This document shows, in pieces, positions 1 through 4,873 of a stretch of 31,593 nucleotides of DNA. Location: the IMG/VR virus record IMGVR_UViG_3300036770_003300, positions 1 to 31,593 of that record, one strand, 5' to 3'. Position 1 is the first letter of the stretch. Each line of letters starts with the position of its first letter. Made by a program: the position numbers and the translations under genes. The notes beneath the pieces were generated by a model. The model was not told the DNA's origin. It searched no databases and saw nothing but the letters and a program-made list of their open reading frames with translations. This DNA is from a virus.

Positions 1-24
1 ACGGTCTGTAGGGGCATATGTCAA
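1..24 (-). promoter_or_regulatory. sigma70-type promoter cut by the window edge
   Basis: A perfect -35 box TTGACA (minus strand, 19-24) is followed by 17 bases that reach the window edge, so only the last base of the -10 box is inside. The flanking bases match the complete promoters at 534-562 and 4566-4594, which makes this a homologous promoter for a gene lying beyond coordinate 1. Confidence 0.7.
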
Positions 25-37
25 CCAAAAGTTCGCA

Positions 38-60
38 TACCCTAGCGTTTTGCTTGGGTA
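38..60 (-). terminator. hairpin between gene 61-258 and the next promoter
   Basis: An imperfect inverted repeat (TACCC-A-AGC / GCT-A-GGGTA, about 8 pairs with one mismatch) starts next to the stop codon of the 61-258 gene and is followed on the minus strand by CTTTTGG and then the -35 box. This is the same hairpin-promoter layout as at 576, 1760 and 4608. The weak U tract leaves termination strength uncertain. Confidence 0.55.
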
Positions 61-258
61 CTATGCGTACCATCCGAGTTCTTCACCGATCTCTTCTCGG
101 ACCGCCGTGTCCGTGATCTCACCAAAGCACTCATCTGTACCGATAGCATCCATCATGCTCATCACTATCGGATAGGACAAACCATGCTTCTTGGCGAGGT
201 CAACTATGTCTGCGACCAGGGCATTGCCTGCGTCTGTAAACATTCCGTAGTCTTTCAT
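61..258 (-). CDS. small hypothetical protein, 65 aa
   Basis: This 65-residue acidic protein is not recognised. It has no membrane segment and no cysteine pairs apart from a single Cys. The ATG is preceded by AGAAAGGGAATAGAAG, a good ribosome-binding site, and lies 3 bases after the stop of the 262-501 gene, so the two are almost certainly cotranscribed from the promoter at 534-562. The stop codon abuts a terminator-like hairpin, making this the last gene of a short two-gene unit. It is predicted helical and soluble. Its function is unknown; the accessory early-type region suggests a host-modifying role, but nothing in the sequence shows it. Confidence 0.8.
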   Translation of the reverse strand: MKDYGMFTDAGNALVADIVDLAKKHGLSYPIVMSMMDAIGTDECFGEITDTAVREEIGEELGWYA

Positions 259-261
259 CTT

Positions 262-501
262 CTATTCCCTTTCTAAGATTTCTGCAACGTTTTGGTCTAT
301 CAACTTGTCCTGGGCTTTCTGTGCACTCTTTGCAAACTGCCTGGTCACATGAATCAGTTCATCAAAAGCCCTCATCTCATCCATATTTAGCATTTTCAGG
401 AATTTTGTAGCACCTTGCTCGTCCATCGCGTCCATGATCTGCTCTAAAGCTGAGAGGGTATTCTGGCACATGCAGTAGGACATATTGGGATAGTCTTTCA
501 T
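262..501 (-). CDS. small hypothetical helical protein, 79 aa
   Basis: This 79-residue, mostly helical, charged protein has no recognisable domain. Its start is well supported: GGAG lies 6 bases before the ATG, and the promoter at 534-562 lies just upstream. A 9-codon ORF that starts at the predicted transcription start (527) ends in TGA overlapping this ATG (ATGA), so translation could be coupled to it. The N-terminal MKDYPNMSYC and the MKDYGMF start of the following gene share their first four codons, suggesting a copied start region. Function unknown. Confidence 0.82.
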   Translation of the reverse strand: MKDYPNMSYCMCQNTLSALEQIMDAMDEQGATKFLKMLNMDEMRAFDELIHVTRQFAKSAQKAQDKLIDQNVAEILERE

Positions 502-527
502 CTTTTGCTCCTTTTTTGATCTTCCAT
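498..527 (-). CDS. 9-codon upstream ORF beginning at the predicted transcription start
   Basis: The ATG at 527 begins exactly 7 bases after the -10 hexamer (534-539), where transcription would normally start. The 9-residue frame ends in a TGA that overlaps the ATG of the 262-501 gene. Upstream promoters at 1718 and 4566 have an ATG in the identical place within the same AAGAACATGGA leader. Whether it is translated cannot be told from sequence; it may be a leaderless coupling ORF or a coincidence of a conserved promoter 3' end. Confidence 0.35.
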   Translation of the reverse strand: MEDQKRSKR

Positions 528-533
528 GTTCTT

Positions 534-562
534 ATGATACGGCATAGGGGCTGCTATGTCAA
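534..562 (-). promoter_or_regulatory. sigma70-type promoter TTGACA-17-TATCAT
   Basis: The minus strand has a perfect -35 box (557-562), a 17-base spacer and -10 box TATCAT (534-539). It drives genes 262-501 and 61-258. The TTTTGG before the -35 box and the AAGAACATGGA after the -10 box are shared with sister promoters. Confidence 0.85.
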
Positions 563-575
563 CCAAAAGTTTGAG

Positions 576-598
576 TACCCGAGCATGGCGCTTGGTTA
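576..598 (-). terminator. hairpin overlapping the stop codon of gene 596-823
   Basis: An inverted repeat (AACCAAGC / GCTCGGGT with two mismatches) begins at the stop codon of the 596-823 gene and is followed by CTTTTGG and the next -35 box. It is an imperfect version of the perfect hairpins at 1760-1782 and 4608-4630. A terminator is likely, although the U run is short. Confidence 0.55.
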
Positions 599-823
599 CT
601 TGGTAGGTGAGTACTCACCAACATTCAGTACTCTGTTCACGAATTTGTGTTCTAGGATGATGCGATCTCGCACCTCGCCATATACCTTGATCTGTTCGTC
701 CAGGGTAATATGGTGAGATACCTCGCCCCCGTACTTGACTCGGCTCAGGTTAACCGTGCCCGAGATGGGGAACAGTCCCATGTAAAGACCGTTCACCCTC
801 ATGCCTTCTAGATTCCAATTCAT
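596..823 (-). CDS. conserved phage protein of unknown function, 75 aa
   Basis: This 75-residue beta-rich protein carries a GLYMG-FPISGTV-SRVKYGGEVSH core. That pattern resembles a small phage protein seen in many environmental phages (V-G-Y-x-G-F-P-F-x-G-x-V then R-x-K-x-G), whose function is not known. This family link is from memory. The start lies 3 bases after the stop of the upstream zinc-type gene. The last eight codons, VGEYSPTK, contain the perfect DNA palindrome GGTGAGTACTCACC (606-619), which also occurs outside any gene at 1790-1803, so this end may be under nucleic-acid rather than protein selection. Confidence 0.75.
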   Translation of the reverse strand: MNWNLEGMRVNGLYMGLFPISGTVNLSRVKYGGEVSHHITLDEQIKVYGEVRDRIILEHKFVNRVLNVGEYSPTK

Positions 824-826
824 TAT

Positions 827-1009
827 CTATTCTCCATAGATAAAACTCTTAGTCACTTCCTTCGTTTTAGGACACTCGAAGGTCACTACATCTCGCCCCT
901 CAAAATCTTCCTCGATGTTAAGAGTCTTGATTTGAAAGGGGAGATGTTTCTCACCACAGGATTTACATATGGGACCTGTCCAAACCATTGTGCTTCTGTT
1001 CTTTCTCAT
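827..1009 (-). CDS. small Cys-containing protein, 60 aa
   Basis: This 60-residue protein has a CKSCGEKH motif near residues 15-22 and a third Cys in FECPKTKE near residue 47, giving a partial zinc-ribbon look (CxxC plus one Cys and a His). Metal binding is possible but one ligand pair is incomplete. The ATG is preceded by GGAGATATT, a close ribosome-binding site, directly after the stop of the 1018-1191 gene. It sits in a run of five cotranscribed small genes. No function is recognised. Confidence 0.72.
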   Translation of the reverse strand: MRKNRSTMVWTGPICKSCGEKHLPFQIKTLNIEEDFEGRDVVTFECPKTKEVTKSFIYGE

Positions 1010-1017
1010 AATATCTC

Positions 1018-1191
1018 CTAATCTAATTGCTCGCCTTCTTCACCTTCCAATATTTCGTAGAAATCGAACTTGCGGTCTTTCATTCTTTCGTCTCCGTACT
1101 CTTCAGCTTTCTCGTACGACAAAAACCAACGTGCCGACCAGCAATCATATCCTTCGTAGCAATTTCCAAACATTACTATAAACACTTTCAT
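1018..1191 (-). CDS. small phage protein, 57 aa, relative of gene 1204-1485
   Basis: Reading frame: ATG at 1191, 57 codons, TAG at 1018-1020, preceded by GGAGAGAATATT. The protein begins MKVFIVMFG, then a Gly/Tyr/Cys stretch, then a SYEKAEEYGDE helix and a KFDFYEILE strand-like end. This order (hydrophobic first strand, Y-E-G loop, S-x-E-K-A helix, F-D-Y-Y-E-I strand) recalls a widespread family of tiny phage proteins of unknown role. The next gene upstream (1204-1485) begins MRVFLVGHF and has SYSEAVDYG, so the two look like diverged tandem copies. Confidence 0.75.
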   Translation of the reverse strand: MKVFIVMFGNCYEGYDCWSARWFLSYEKAEEYGDERMKDRKFDFYEILEGEEGEQLD

Positions 1192-1203
1192 AATATTCTC
1201 TCC

Positions 1204-1485
1204 TTAACATATACCTAATTCACGTCCAGCATCTAGTACATCAACACCTTCGTCTAACCGAAATCCATCCGGGAATAAACCATCATCATCCGATGCTACT
1301 ACGTAAACACCATCATCTGCAGCATACTCTAAGTCTACGTCACCTCGAGAATAATAATCAAAGCACCAACCTACACCATAATCTACTGCCTCTGAATACG
1401 ATCCAAAAACACCTATTACTCGCGACTCATCTCCATCGTAGTAATCAGAACCGCATATAAAATGACCAACTAAAAATACTCGCAT
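1204..1485 (-). CDS. small acidic hypothetical protein, 93 aa
   Basis: This 93-residue, very acidic protein is rich in Asp, Tyr and Gly. Its N-terminal half (MRVFLVGHF, then GSYSEAVDYG) aligns by eye with the 57-aa neighbour at 1018-1191; the C-terminal half (DDGVYVVASDDDGLFPDGF) has no counterpart there. The start is set by AGGAGA 5 bases before the ATG. That ribosome-binding site lies in a three-armed inverted repeat (1491-1519) that can fold in two mutually exclusive ways, so translation may be controlled. Function unknown. Confidence 0.78.
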   Translation of the reverse strand: MRVFLVGHFICGSDYYDGDESRVIGVFGSYSEAVDYGVGWCFDYYSRGDVDLEYAADDGVYVVASDDDGLFPDGFRLDEGVDVLDAGRELGIC

Positions 1486-1490
1486 GATAA

Positions 1491-1519
1491 TCTCCTATTG
1501 CTAGGAGACTATCTCCTAG
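1491..1519 (-). promoter_or_regulatory. three-armed RNA element over the ribosome-binding site of gene 1204-1485
   Basis: The minus strand holds arm A (CTAGGAGA, 1512-1519), arm B (TCTCCTAG, 1501-1508) and arm A' (TAGGAGA, 1491-1497). B pairs perfectly with A (8 bp, 3-base loop), leaving the Shine-Dalgarno in A' free. Alternatively B pairs with A' (7 bp, GCAA tetraloop of GNRA type), hiding it. It lies between the stop of the 53-aa gene and the ATG at 1485, and may act as a translational switch or partial terminator. Confidence 0.6.
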
Positions 1520-1525
1520 CCTATT

Positions 1526-1687
1526 CTATTTTACATAAACCTTAATCAACGCACCCAACTCACAAGCTAGCTTGCCGATTCGATCTTCGATCTTGTCTGC
1601 ATCTGAAACTTCTTCAATTTTCATTTTCTTCAGACGCTTCAAAATCTCCAGAGCCGCTTGGCTCATTGCTTCCTTGTTCTTACTCAT
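1526..1687 (-). CDS. short helical protein, 53 aa
   Basis: ATG at 1687, 53 codons, TAG at 1526-1528. The protein is strongly amphipathic and helical (AALEILKRLKKMKIEEV, then DKIEDRIGKLACELGAL) with a basic first half; it could form a coiled coil or helical hairpin. An AAAGGAG sequence lies just upstream inside the preceding mini-ORF, whose stop codon directly abuts this ATG. It is the first full gene after the promoter at 1718-1746. No family is recognised. Confidence 0.72.
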   Translation of the reverse strand: MSKNKEAMSQAALEILKRLKKMKIEEVSDADKIEDRIGKLACELGALIKVYVK

Positions 1688-1711
1688 CTACTCTCCTTTG
1701 CTGTTGTCCAT
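1688..1711 (-). CDS. 7-codon upstream ORF at the predicted transcription start
   Basis: ATG at 1711 begins 7 bases after the -10 hexamer. Seven codons are followed by TAG that ends at 1688, immediately before the ATG of the 53-aa gene. It contains the Shine-Dalgarno AAAGGAG of that gene. Its first codons (Met-Asp-Asn) match the in-frame N-terminal extension at 4559, supporting common ancestry of the two leaders. Translation is unproven. Confidence 0.35.
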   Translation of the reverse strand: MDNSKGE

Positions 1712-1717
1712 GTTCTT

Positions 1718-1746
1718 ATATTACGGCCAAGTGTCCATTCTGTCAA
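1718..1746 (-). promoter_or_regulatory. sigma70-type promoter TTGACA-17-TAATAT
   Basis: The -35 box TTGACA (1741-1746) and -10 box TAATAT (1718-1723) are separated by 17 bases on the minus strand. It drives the genes from 1687 down to about 596. It is nearly identical in boxes and leader to the promoter at 4566-4594. Confidence 0.87.
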
Positions 1747-1759
1747 GGAAAAGATGCAG

Positions 1760-1782
1760 TAACCGAGCATTGCGCTCGGTTA
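1760..1782 (-). terminator. perfect 9-bp hairpin before the promoter
   Basis: TAACCGAGC and GCTCGGTTA form a perfect 9-bp stem with a 5-base loop, followed on the minus strand by CTGCATCTTTTCC and then the -35 box. It begins at the stop codon of the gene remnant at 1780-1815. It is a probable intrinsic terminator with a weak U tract. Confidence 0.6.
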
Positions 1783-1815
1783 TTTTGTTGGTGAGTACTC
1801 ACCTACAACTAGCAC
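1780..1815 (-). pseudogene. copied 3' end of the 596-823 gene, 11 codons
   Basis: The frame reads VLVVGEYSPTK and a stop, almost the same as the end VLNVGEYSPTK of gene 596-823. No gene body precedes it, because an in-frame stop lies just upstream. DNA identity continues into the hairpin and promoter, so the hairpin-promoter cassette appears to have been duplicated together with the tail of its neighbouring gene. The bases from 1816 to 1887, up to the next gene, hold nothing I recognise. Confidence 0.6.
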
Positions 1816-1887
1816 AGGTCCCTATCTCAGGGGCTGGCTAGGCTATATAGAAGATCTAGGATCCTGCGCTAGGGGCTCTCAAGGGGA

Positions 1888-2379
1888 CTAGGTCGACTCA
1901 TACATCGTATTCAAGCGATCTAGCTCTTTTCTGTAGAACTCTCTGGTGTAGCCATCGTTATATGGTGAATCAATTTCCATATGGCACTTGGCCTTAGATA
2001 ATGAAATATCATCAGGATACGTAGGTTTAATCTCCCTATCTCCCATGTAATCTTCTAGACCAACGATTAACTTATAGATTCCTAGTTTATCTAAAAAGAA
2101 ATCATATGTTGATCGATCAATTTCTGCACCATCCTTAAACTGAATGCCAGTTAGTTCAATTGAATAAGTGCCCTTTGGCTTGAACACTTCTACCACATCA
2201 AGGACTAACTTATAATCTGGCCTATCAGTAATCACGTAAGTCTTGCCTAGCTTAGTTTCTAATTCCCTAACCCTATCTTCCAAGACGGAAATGGCAGTAT
2301 GGATATGGCCTGTATCGTGTGGTTGTAGTCTTAACTTTAAAACTTCTATTTCTTTTCTTAAAAAATCAAGAGTATTCAT
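1888..2379 (-). CDS. hypothetical protein with N-terminal coiled coil, 163 aa
   Basis: Residues 1-45 are a strong heptad-like helix (LRKEIEVLKLRL, then ISVLEDRVRELETKLG), followed by a mixed alpha/beta region with no recognised motif and an acidic, tyrosine-rich end. It is likely a soluble oligomeric protein. No strong Shine-Dalgarno is seen (TAGGATTTAT before the ATG). It is followed downstream by the non-coding stretch 1816-1887 and the 1780-1815 remnant. Function unknown. Confidence 0.8.
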   Translation of the reverse strand: MNTLDFLRKEIEVLKLRLQPHDTGHIHTAISVLEDRVRELETKLGKTYVITDRPDYKLVLDVVEVFKPKGTYSIELTGIQFKDGAEIDRSTYDFFLDKLGIYKLIVGLEDYMGDREIKPTYPDDISLSKAKCHMEIDSPYNDGYTREFYRKELDRLNTMYEST

Positions 2380-2449
2380 ATAAATCCTATGTTAATCCGT
2401 ATGTGGTGGTAGATCGTACTCTTCATCCCCTGGTGCGGGGTTCCTTACT

Positions 2450-2695
2450 TTAGAATGGAATATCATCATTAGTCGTTGGGTAGTAACCCTGTGCTTCCGG
2501 CGTATTCGCGTATGCTGTCTGAACCTCGACGTAGATATTATTATACCCAGCAGCATCTAGGAATGTCTGCAATCTAGTTGCGACATCTTCAGATGACTTA
2601 GGATTATCGAAGTTAATATTCAATGACATGATATCATCAGATGTATCAGCATCACGTCGATTATAACTTAGATCAAATCGTACATTATCTTTCAT
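2450..2695 (-). CDS. small protein ending in an SSB-like DDIPF tip, 81 aa
   Basis: This 81-residue protein has an N-terminal strand-rich part (VRFDLSYNRRDAD, then IMSLNINFDNP), a helix (SSEDVATRLQTFLDAAGY), a strand (NNIYVEVQTAY) and a flexible tail ending TNDDIPF. The last five residues match the acidic-Ile-Pro-Phe tip with which bacterial SSB recruits its partner proteins. No OB-fold is evident at this size, so it may mimic the SSB tip rather than be an SSB. A -ATATT spacer and AAGGATAT serve as a possible ribosome-binding site. Function is inferred only. Confidence 0.78.
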   Translation of the reverse strand: MKDNVRFDLSYNRRDADTSDDIMSLNINFDNPKSSEDVATRLQTFLDAAGYNNIYVEVQTAYANTPEAQGYYPTTNDDIPF

Positions 2696-2709
2696 AATAT
2701 ATCCTTAGA

Positions 2710-2970
2710 TTATTTAACAGTATATCCCGCAAACATGATTACGAGAATAGATATAAACATTATAGAATAACACGAGCGATAAAAATACTTTACCAATCGG
2801 TCTCTATAGTTGATGCGTAGCGATCTTGTTCCACCGCTGCTAAACCTAGTAGTACTGCCACCATCAGTGCGCTCAACGACACCTCCAGGTATGAGTACAC
2901 GCTCGCCGTTATGCTTGAGAGATACAATAACTTCGCTGTCAGAGACATTATCTTTTCCTTTCTTAGGCAT
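2710..2970 (-). CDS. C-tail-anchored small membrane protein, 86 aa
   Basis: The first 50 residues are polar and basic, including a Gly/Ser-rich stretch near 36-47; residues about 66-84 form one hydrophobic segment (CYSIMFISILVIMFAGYTV). The layout suggests a single C-terminal membrane anchor with the N-terminal domain in the cytoplasm. The ATG overlaps the end of the upstream gene (2963-2970), implying translational coupling. No family is recognised. Confidence 0.75.
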   Translation of the reverse strand: MPKKGKDNVSDSEVIVSLKHNGERVLIPGGVVERTDGGSTTRFSSGGTRSLRINYRDRLVKYFYRSCYSIMFISILVIMFAGYTVK

Positions 2971-3310
2971 TATTCATTTCCAATATCAAATCTGAGTACT
3001 CTATCCTACGAGCGGGATACGTAATCTCGCCGTCGTACTCTTCTTGGTCCCTCTCGAACATAGTCTTAACACCACATTCTTCCAGACCATAACCAATGAC
3101 GTACTGCTCGGAATAGTTATCCCGCCATTCGATTTCGTCGCGAAGCTGATCCACGATCTTATCGAGCCTCGCTGTTTCTGGGACATTGACGACGATAAAT
3201 TCTTCGCCACCTTTGTTTTTCCAATGCTGCGGACAATTACCTTGTCCGTCCCAATTATGGGCACCATAGTTTTCTCTGTATTGCGTCTCAATTATTAGGT
3301 CCTTTACCAT
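2963..3310 (-). CDS. conserved phage protein of unknown function, 115 aa
   Basis: It starts MVKDLIIETQYRENYGAHNWDG and continues GNCPQHWKNKGGEEFIV. This N-terminus (I-x-T-Q-Y-R-E-N-Y-G-A-H, W-D-G, C-P-Q-x-W-K) is typical of a conserved protein found across tailed phages of aquatic bacteria and enterics, with no known function. That attribution is from memory of the family, not a search. The ATG overlaps the stop of the 36-aa membrane gene (TAATG), and its own end overlaps the next gene, so it is in a coupled operon driven from 3427-3455. Confidence 0.8.
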   Translation of the reverse strand: MVKDLIIETQYRENYGAHNWDGQGNCPQHWKNKGGEEFIVVNVPETARLDKIVDQLRDEIEWRDNYSEQYVIGYGLEECGVKTMFERDQEEYDGEITYPARRIEYSDLILEMNNA

Positions 3311-3420
3311 TAGAAAAGCCTCCAGAAGTCACCCGTACCTAGGGTCCATACTAAAAATAAGATCACTGCAACTGGGATTGCTGCGATCGACATAATTAAA
3401 GTGTCTTTGTTCTTCATCAT
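3310..3420 (-). CDS. 36-aa single-span membrane peptide, probably leaderless
   Basis: Two ATG codons (3420 and 3417) open the frame. The peptide has one hydrophobic segment (residues 9-27, IMSIAAIPVAVILFLVWTL) and ends DFWRLF. The first ATG lies exactly 7 bases after the -10 box of the promoter at 3427-3455, so the mRNA would begin with AUGAUG and have no Shine-Dalgarno. Its TAA overlaps the next ATG (TAATG). It could be a small toxin-like or membrane-modifying peptide; function unknown. Confidence 0.72.
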   Translation of the reverse strand: MMKNKDTLIMSIAAIPVAVILFLVWTLGTGDFWRLF

Positions 3421-3426
3421 ATCTTA

Positions 3427-3455
3427 AGTATAAGGCCTAGTGGTACCTATGTCAA
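3427..3455 (-). promoter_or_regulatory. sigma70-type promoter TTGACA-17-TATACT
   Basis: The -35 box is at 3450-3455 and the -10 box at 3427-3432, separated by 17 bases. The first ATG of the downstream gene is 7 bases after the -10 hexamer. A degenerate relative of the cassette hairpin lies upstream around 3463-3482 but does not form a good stem. Confidence 0.87.
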
Positions 3456-3491
3456 CCGTTTTCTGGAGTAACCCTTCAGCATGCTCGGATA

Positions 3492-3749
3492 CTAGCGACC
3501 CGCCAGCATCGCATTAGCAGCCTTGGCCTGCGGTGCATACTTCTGAGCTGTATACTGGGTACATACTACATCGTCCATATTCTTACCTACCTGCTCAATC
3601 GACGTACAGATATACTGGCTCTTACTCAAAACTAATTTGCTAGTATAGATATCAAATGCTACAAATGCTGCCGCGCATGATACTACGATACCTACAACTG
3701 CCAAAGTATTAATAACCAACCGGCCTTTACTCTGCTCTTGATCTTCCAT
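3492..3749 (-). CDS. signal-anchored protein with paired cysteines, 85 aa
   Basis: A basic N-terminus is followed by one hydrophobic segment (residues 12-32, VINTLAVVGIVVSCAAAFVAF) and a polar domain with Cys 48 and Cys 63 (YICTSIEQVGKNMDD, then VVCTQYTAQKY). Orientation rules suggest the C-terminal domain faces the periplasm, where the two cysteines could form a disulfide. Similar small membrane proteins are frequent in T4-like aquatic phages, without known roles. GGAAAAGATA precedes the ATG. Confidence 0.78.
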   Translation of the reverse strand: MEDQEQSKGRLVINTLAVVGIVVSCAAAFVAFDIYTSKLVLSKSQYICTSIEQVGKNMDDVVCTQYTAQKYAPQAKAANAMLAGR

Positions 3750-3758
3750 TATCTTTTC

Positions 3759-4007
3759 CTAGATTAAATCAACCTGAACTTCGCAACCCGACCAATTACC
3801 CGTCAAACCGATGGGCTTGGTCACCTCCACCCTTCGCATCACTGCTAGGGAATTAATTGCTTGCCAGACAGCTACACGCTGGTCTCGCAAGCCAAACTTG
3901 CAATCATTCACGTCTTTAGGAGTGATGCCATTAATCATGACACCATTTAGGATCACCCGAAACTTCTGTGAGTTTCTAAAACCGTCGATAATGGTCTTCG
4001 TTCGCAT
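3759..4007 (-). CDS. small basic hypothetical protein, 82 aa
   Basis: An 82-residue basic protein with alternating strand and helix segments: FRVILNGVMINGITP, then a helix RVAVWQAINSLAV, then a VEVTKPIGLTGNWSGCEVQVDLI end. The small size and Arg/Lys content could suit nucleic-acid binding, but no motif is recognised. It lies 1 base after the stop of the preceding gene, so it is coupled in the 4535-3492 operon. Confidence 0.75.
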   Translation of the reverse strand: MRTKTIIDGFRNSQKFRVILNGVMINGITPKDVNDCKFGLRDQRVAVWQAINSLAVMRRVEVTKPIGLTGNWSGCEVQVDLI

Positions 4008-4008
4008 A

Positions 4009-4227
4009 TTAGGCTCCGTAGTATACTGCGCGTTTTGCTTGCTTCAACGATTCTTCGAACTTGCGCATATTCTCTTCCTCTTCCTTGAGGGCGGTTGAGA
4101 GATGAAACTCAAACTTGCTACCTAAAGAATTCTTGGAACCAAAAACCACAATTGATTCTGCCAGGGTCTTGATCTGAGCATCATCCAATTCTAAAAAGTC
4201 GCCAACTAAATCTACCATCGTACGCAT
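4009..4227 (-). CDS. small helical protein, 72 aa
   Basis: Residues about 45-70 form a charged amphipathic helix (LKEEEENMRKFEESLKQAKR) likely to be a coiled coil; the first part contains an acidic helix (VGDFLELDDAQIKTLAESI). The start ATG overlaps the stop of the 4227-4535 gene (TAATG); a second in-frame ATG lies three codons later. Function unknown. Confidence 0.77.
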   Translation of the reverse strand: MRTMVDLVGDFLELDDAQIKTLAESIVVFGSKNSLGSKFEFHLSTALKEEEENMRKFEESLKQAKRAVYYGA

Positions 4228-4535
4228 TATGCTACCTCTTTCATATTAATCTTTACGAAACCGATATTATCAACTACGTGAGTCACACCCGTTTCTAAAT
4301 TCTCAAGAATGTCACCTACTGATACTGAGCGCATATCTCCGACAACTTCGATCTTATTCTTAGCCCATATATTACCGATGGTGAATGCTTGCTCTAAGTC
4401 GCTTGCTTCGATGAGTCCTACTAACTCATACTCATCAGAAATCGCCTCAATCTCGAGGGGATTCATAAAATACATATCTCGGATCTTAGGATTGTCCTCA
4501 GGGATTTGGTAAACTGCAAATTTGCTTTTGCTCAT
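4227..4535 (-). CDS. hypothetical protein, 102 aa (or 110 aa from a leaderless start)
   Basis: The start at 4535 (MSKSKFAVYQIPED) is preferred because AAAGGAAAAGAA lies just upstream. An in-frame ATG at 4559 would add eight residues (MDNRKGKE) and coincides with the predicted transcription start of the promoter at 4566-4594. The body has an N-terminal strand-rich region, an acidic helix with DLEQAFTIGNIWAK, and a C-terminal part GVTHVVDNIGFVKINMK. It resembles a small alpha/beta domain; no family is recognised. It is first in the operon 4535-3492. Confidence 0.78.
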   Translation of the reverse strand: MSKSKFAVYQIPEDNPKIRDMYFMNPLEIEAISDEYELVGLIEASDLEQAFTIGNIWAKNKIEVVGDMRSVSVGDILENLETGVTHVVDNIGFVKINMKEVA

Positions 4536-4565
4536 TTCTTTTCCTTTTCTGTTGTCCATGTTCTT

Positions 4566-4594
4566 ATATTACGGTCTGTAGGTGTCTATGTCAA
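4566..4594 (-). promoter_or_regulatory. sigma70-type promoter TTGACA-17-TAATAT
   Basis: The -35 box is at 4589-4594 and the -10 box at 4566-4571, separated by 17 bases on the minus strand. Boxes and the CCGTAATATAAGAACATGGA region are identical to those of the 1718-1746 promoter; the spacers differ in the middle. Confidence 0.88.
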
Positions 4595-4607
4595 GGAAAA
4601 GTTTGAA

Positions 4608-4630
4608 TACCCGAGCATAGTACTCGGGTA
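4608..4630 (-). terminator. perfect 8-bp hairpin before the promoter
   Basis: TACCCGAG and CTCGGGTA pair perfectly over 8 bp with a 7-base loop. The minus strand continues TTCAAACTTTTCC into the -35 box. It sits 25 bases after the stop of gene 4655-4873 and separates two transcription units. It is a probable terminator. Confidence 0.62.
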
Positions 4631-4654
4631 CTTTGTAGGTGAGTGCTTACCTAC

Positions 4655-4873
4655 TTACTTGAGTGAGTAATTGCCAACTTCTACTGTCTTGGTGTAAAGT
4701 TTCTCTGACACCTTCTTATGCTCAAAAGTGTCAATCGTGGTTAACGACCCCAAGAACGTGAGTATGGACTTCAGATCGTATCCTCGGCATGGCCAGATAT
4801 GCCTAAAGCCATGTTTCCAAGTTACGTATATTAGGAAATGATCTTCCTTGAGGATTGGGTCAGTCTTCTTCAT
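4655..4873 (-). CDS. small hypothetical protein, 72 aa
   Basis: A 72-residue protein with an aromatic/basic middle (FLIYVTWKHGFRHIWPCRGYD) and a helix-strand end. The ATG overlaps the previous gene by 14 bases. Immediately after its TAA the same frame would read VGKHSPTK, a degenerate version of the VGEYSPTK end of gene 596-823, showing that the copied cassette begins here. Function unknown. Confidence 0.75.
   Translation of the reverse strand: MKKTDPILKEDHFLIYVTWKHGFRHIWPCRGYDLKSILTFLGSLTTIDTFEHKKVSEKLYTKTVEVGNYSLK

Noticed and set aside
516-716. Plus-strand open frames across the whole window (for example 516-716, 8587-9090, 6642-7073)
   Set aside because: All overlap well-supported minus-strand genes, lack ribosome-binding sites and show shadow composition. 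No plus-strand gene could be supported.
2390-2470. 24-codon frame overlapping the end of the DDIPF gene, and the CCCC/GGGG inverted repeat beside it
   Set aside because: The short frame has no ribosome-binding site and could only arise by frameshift at the stop codon. The 4-bp repeat is too small to call a terminator.
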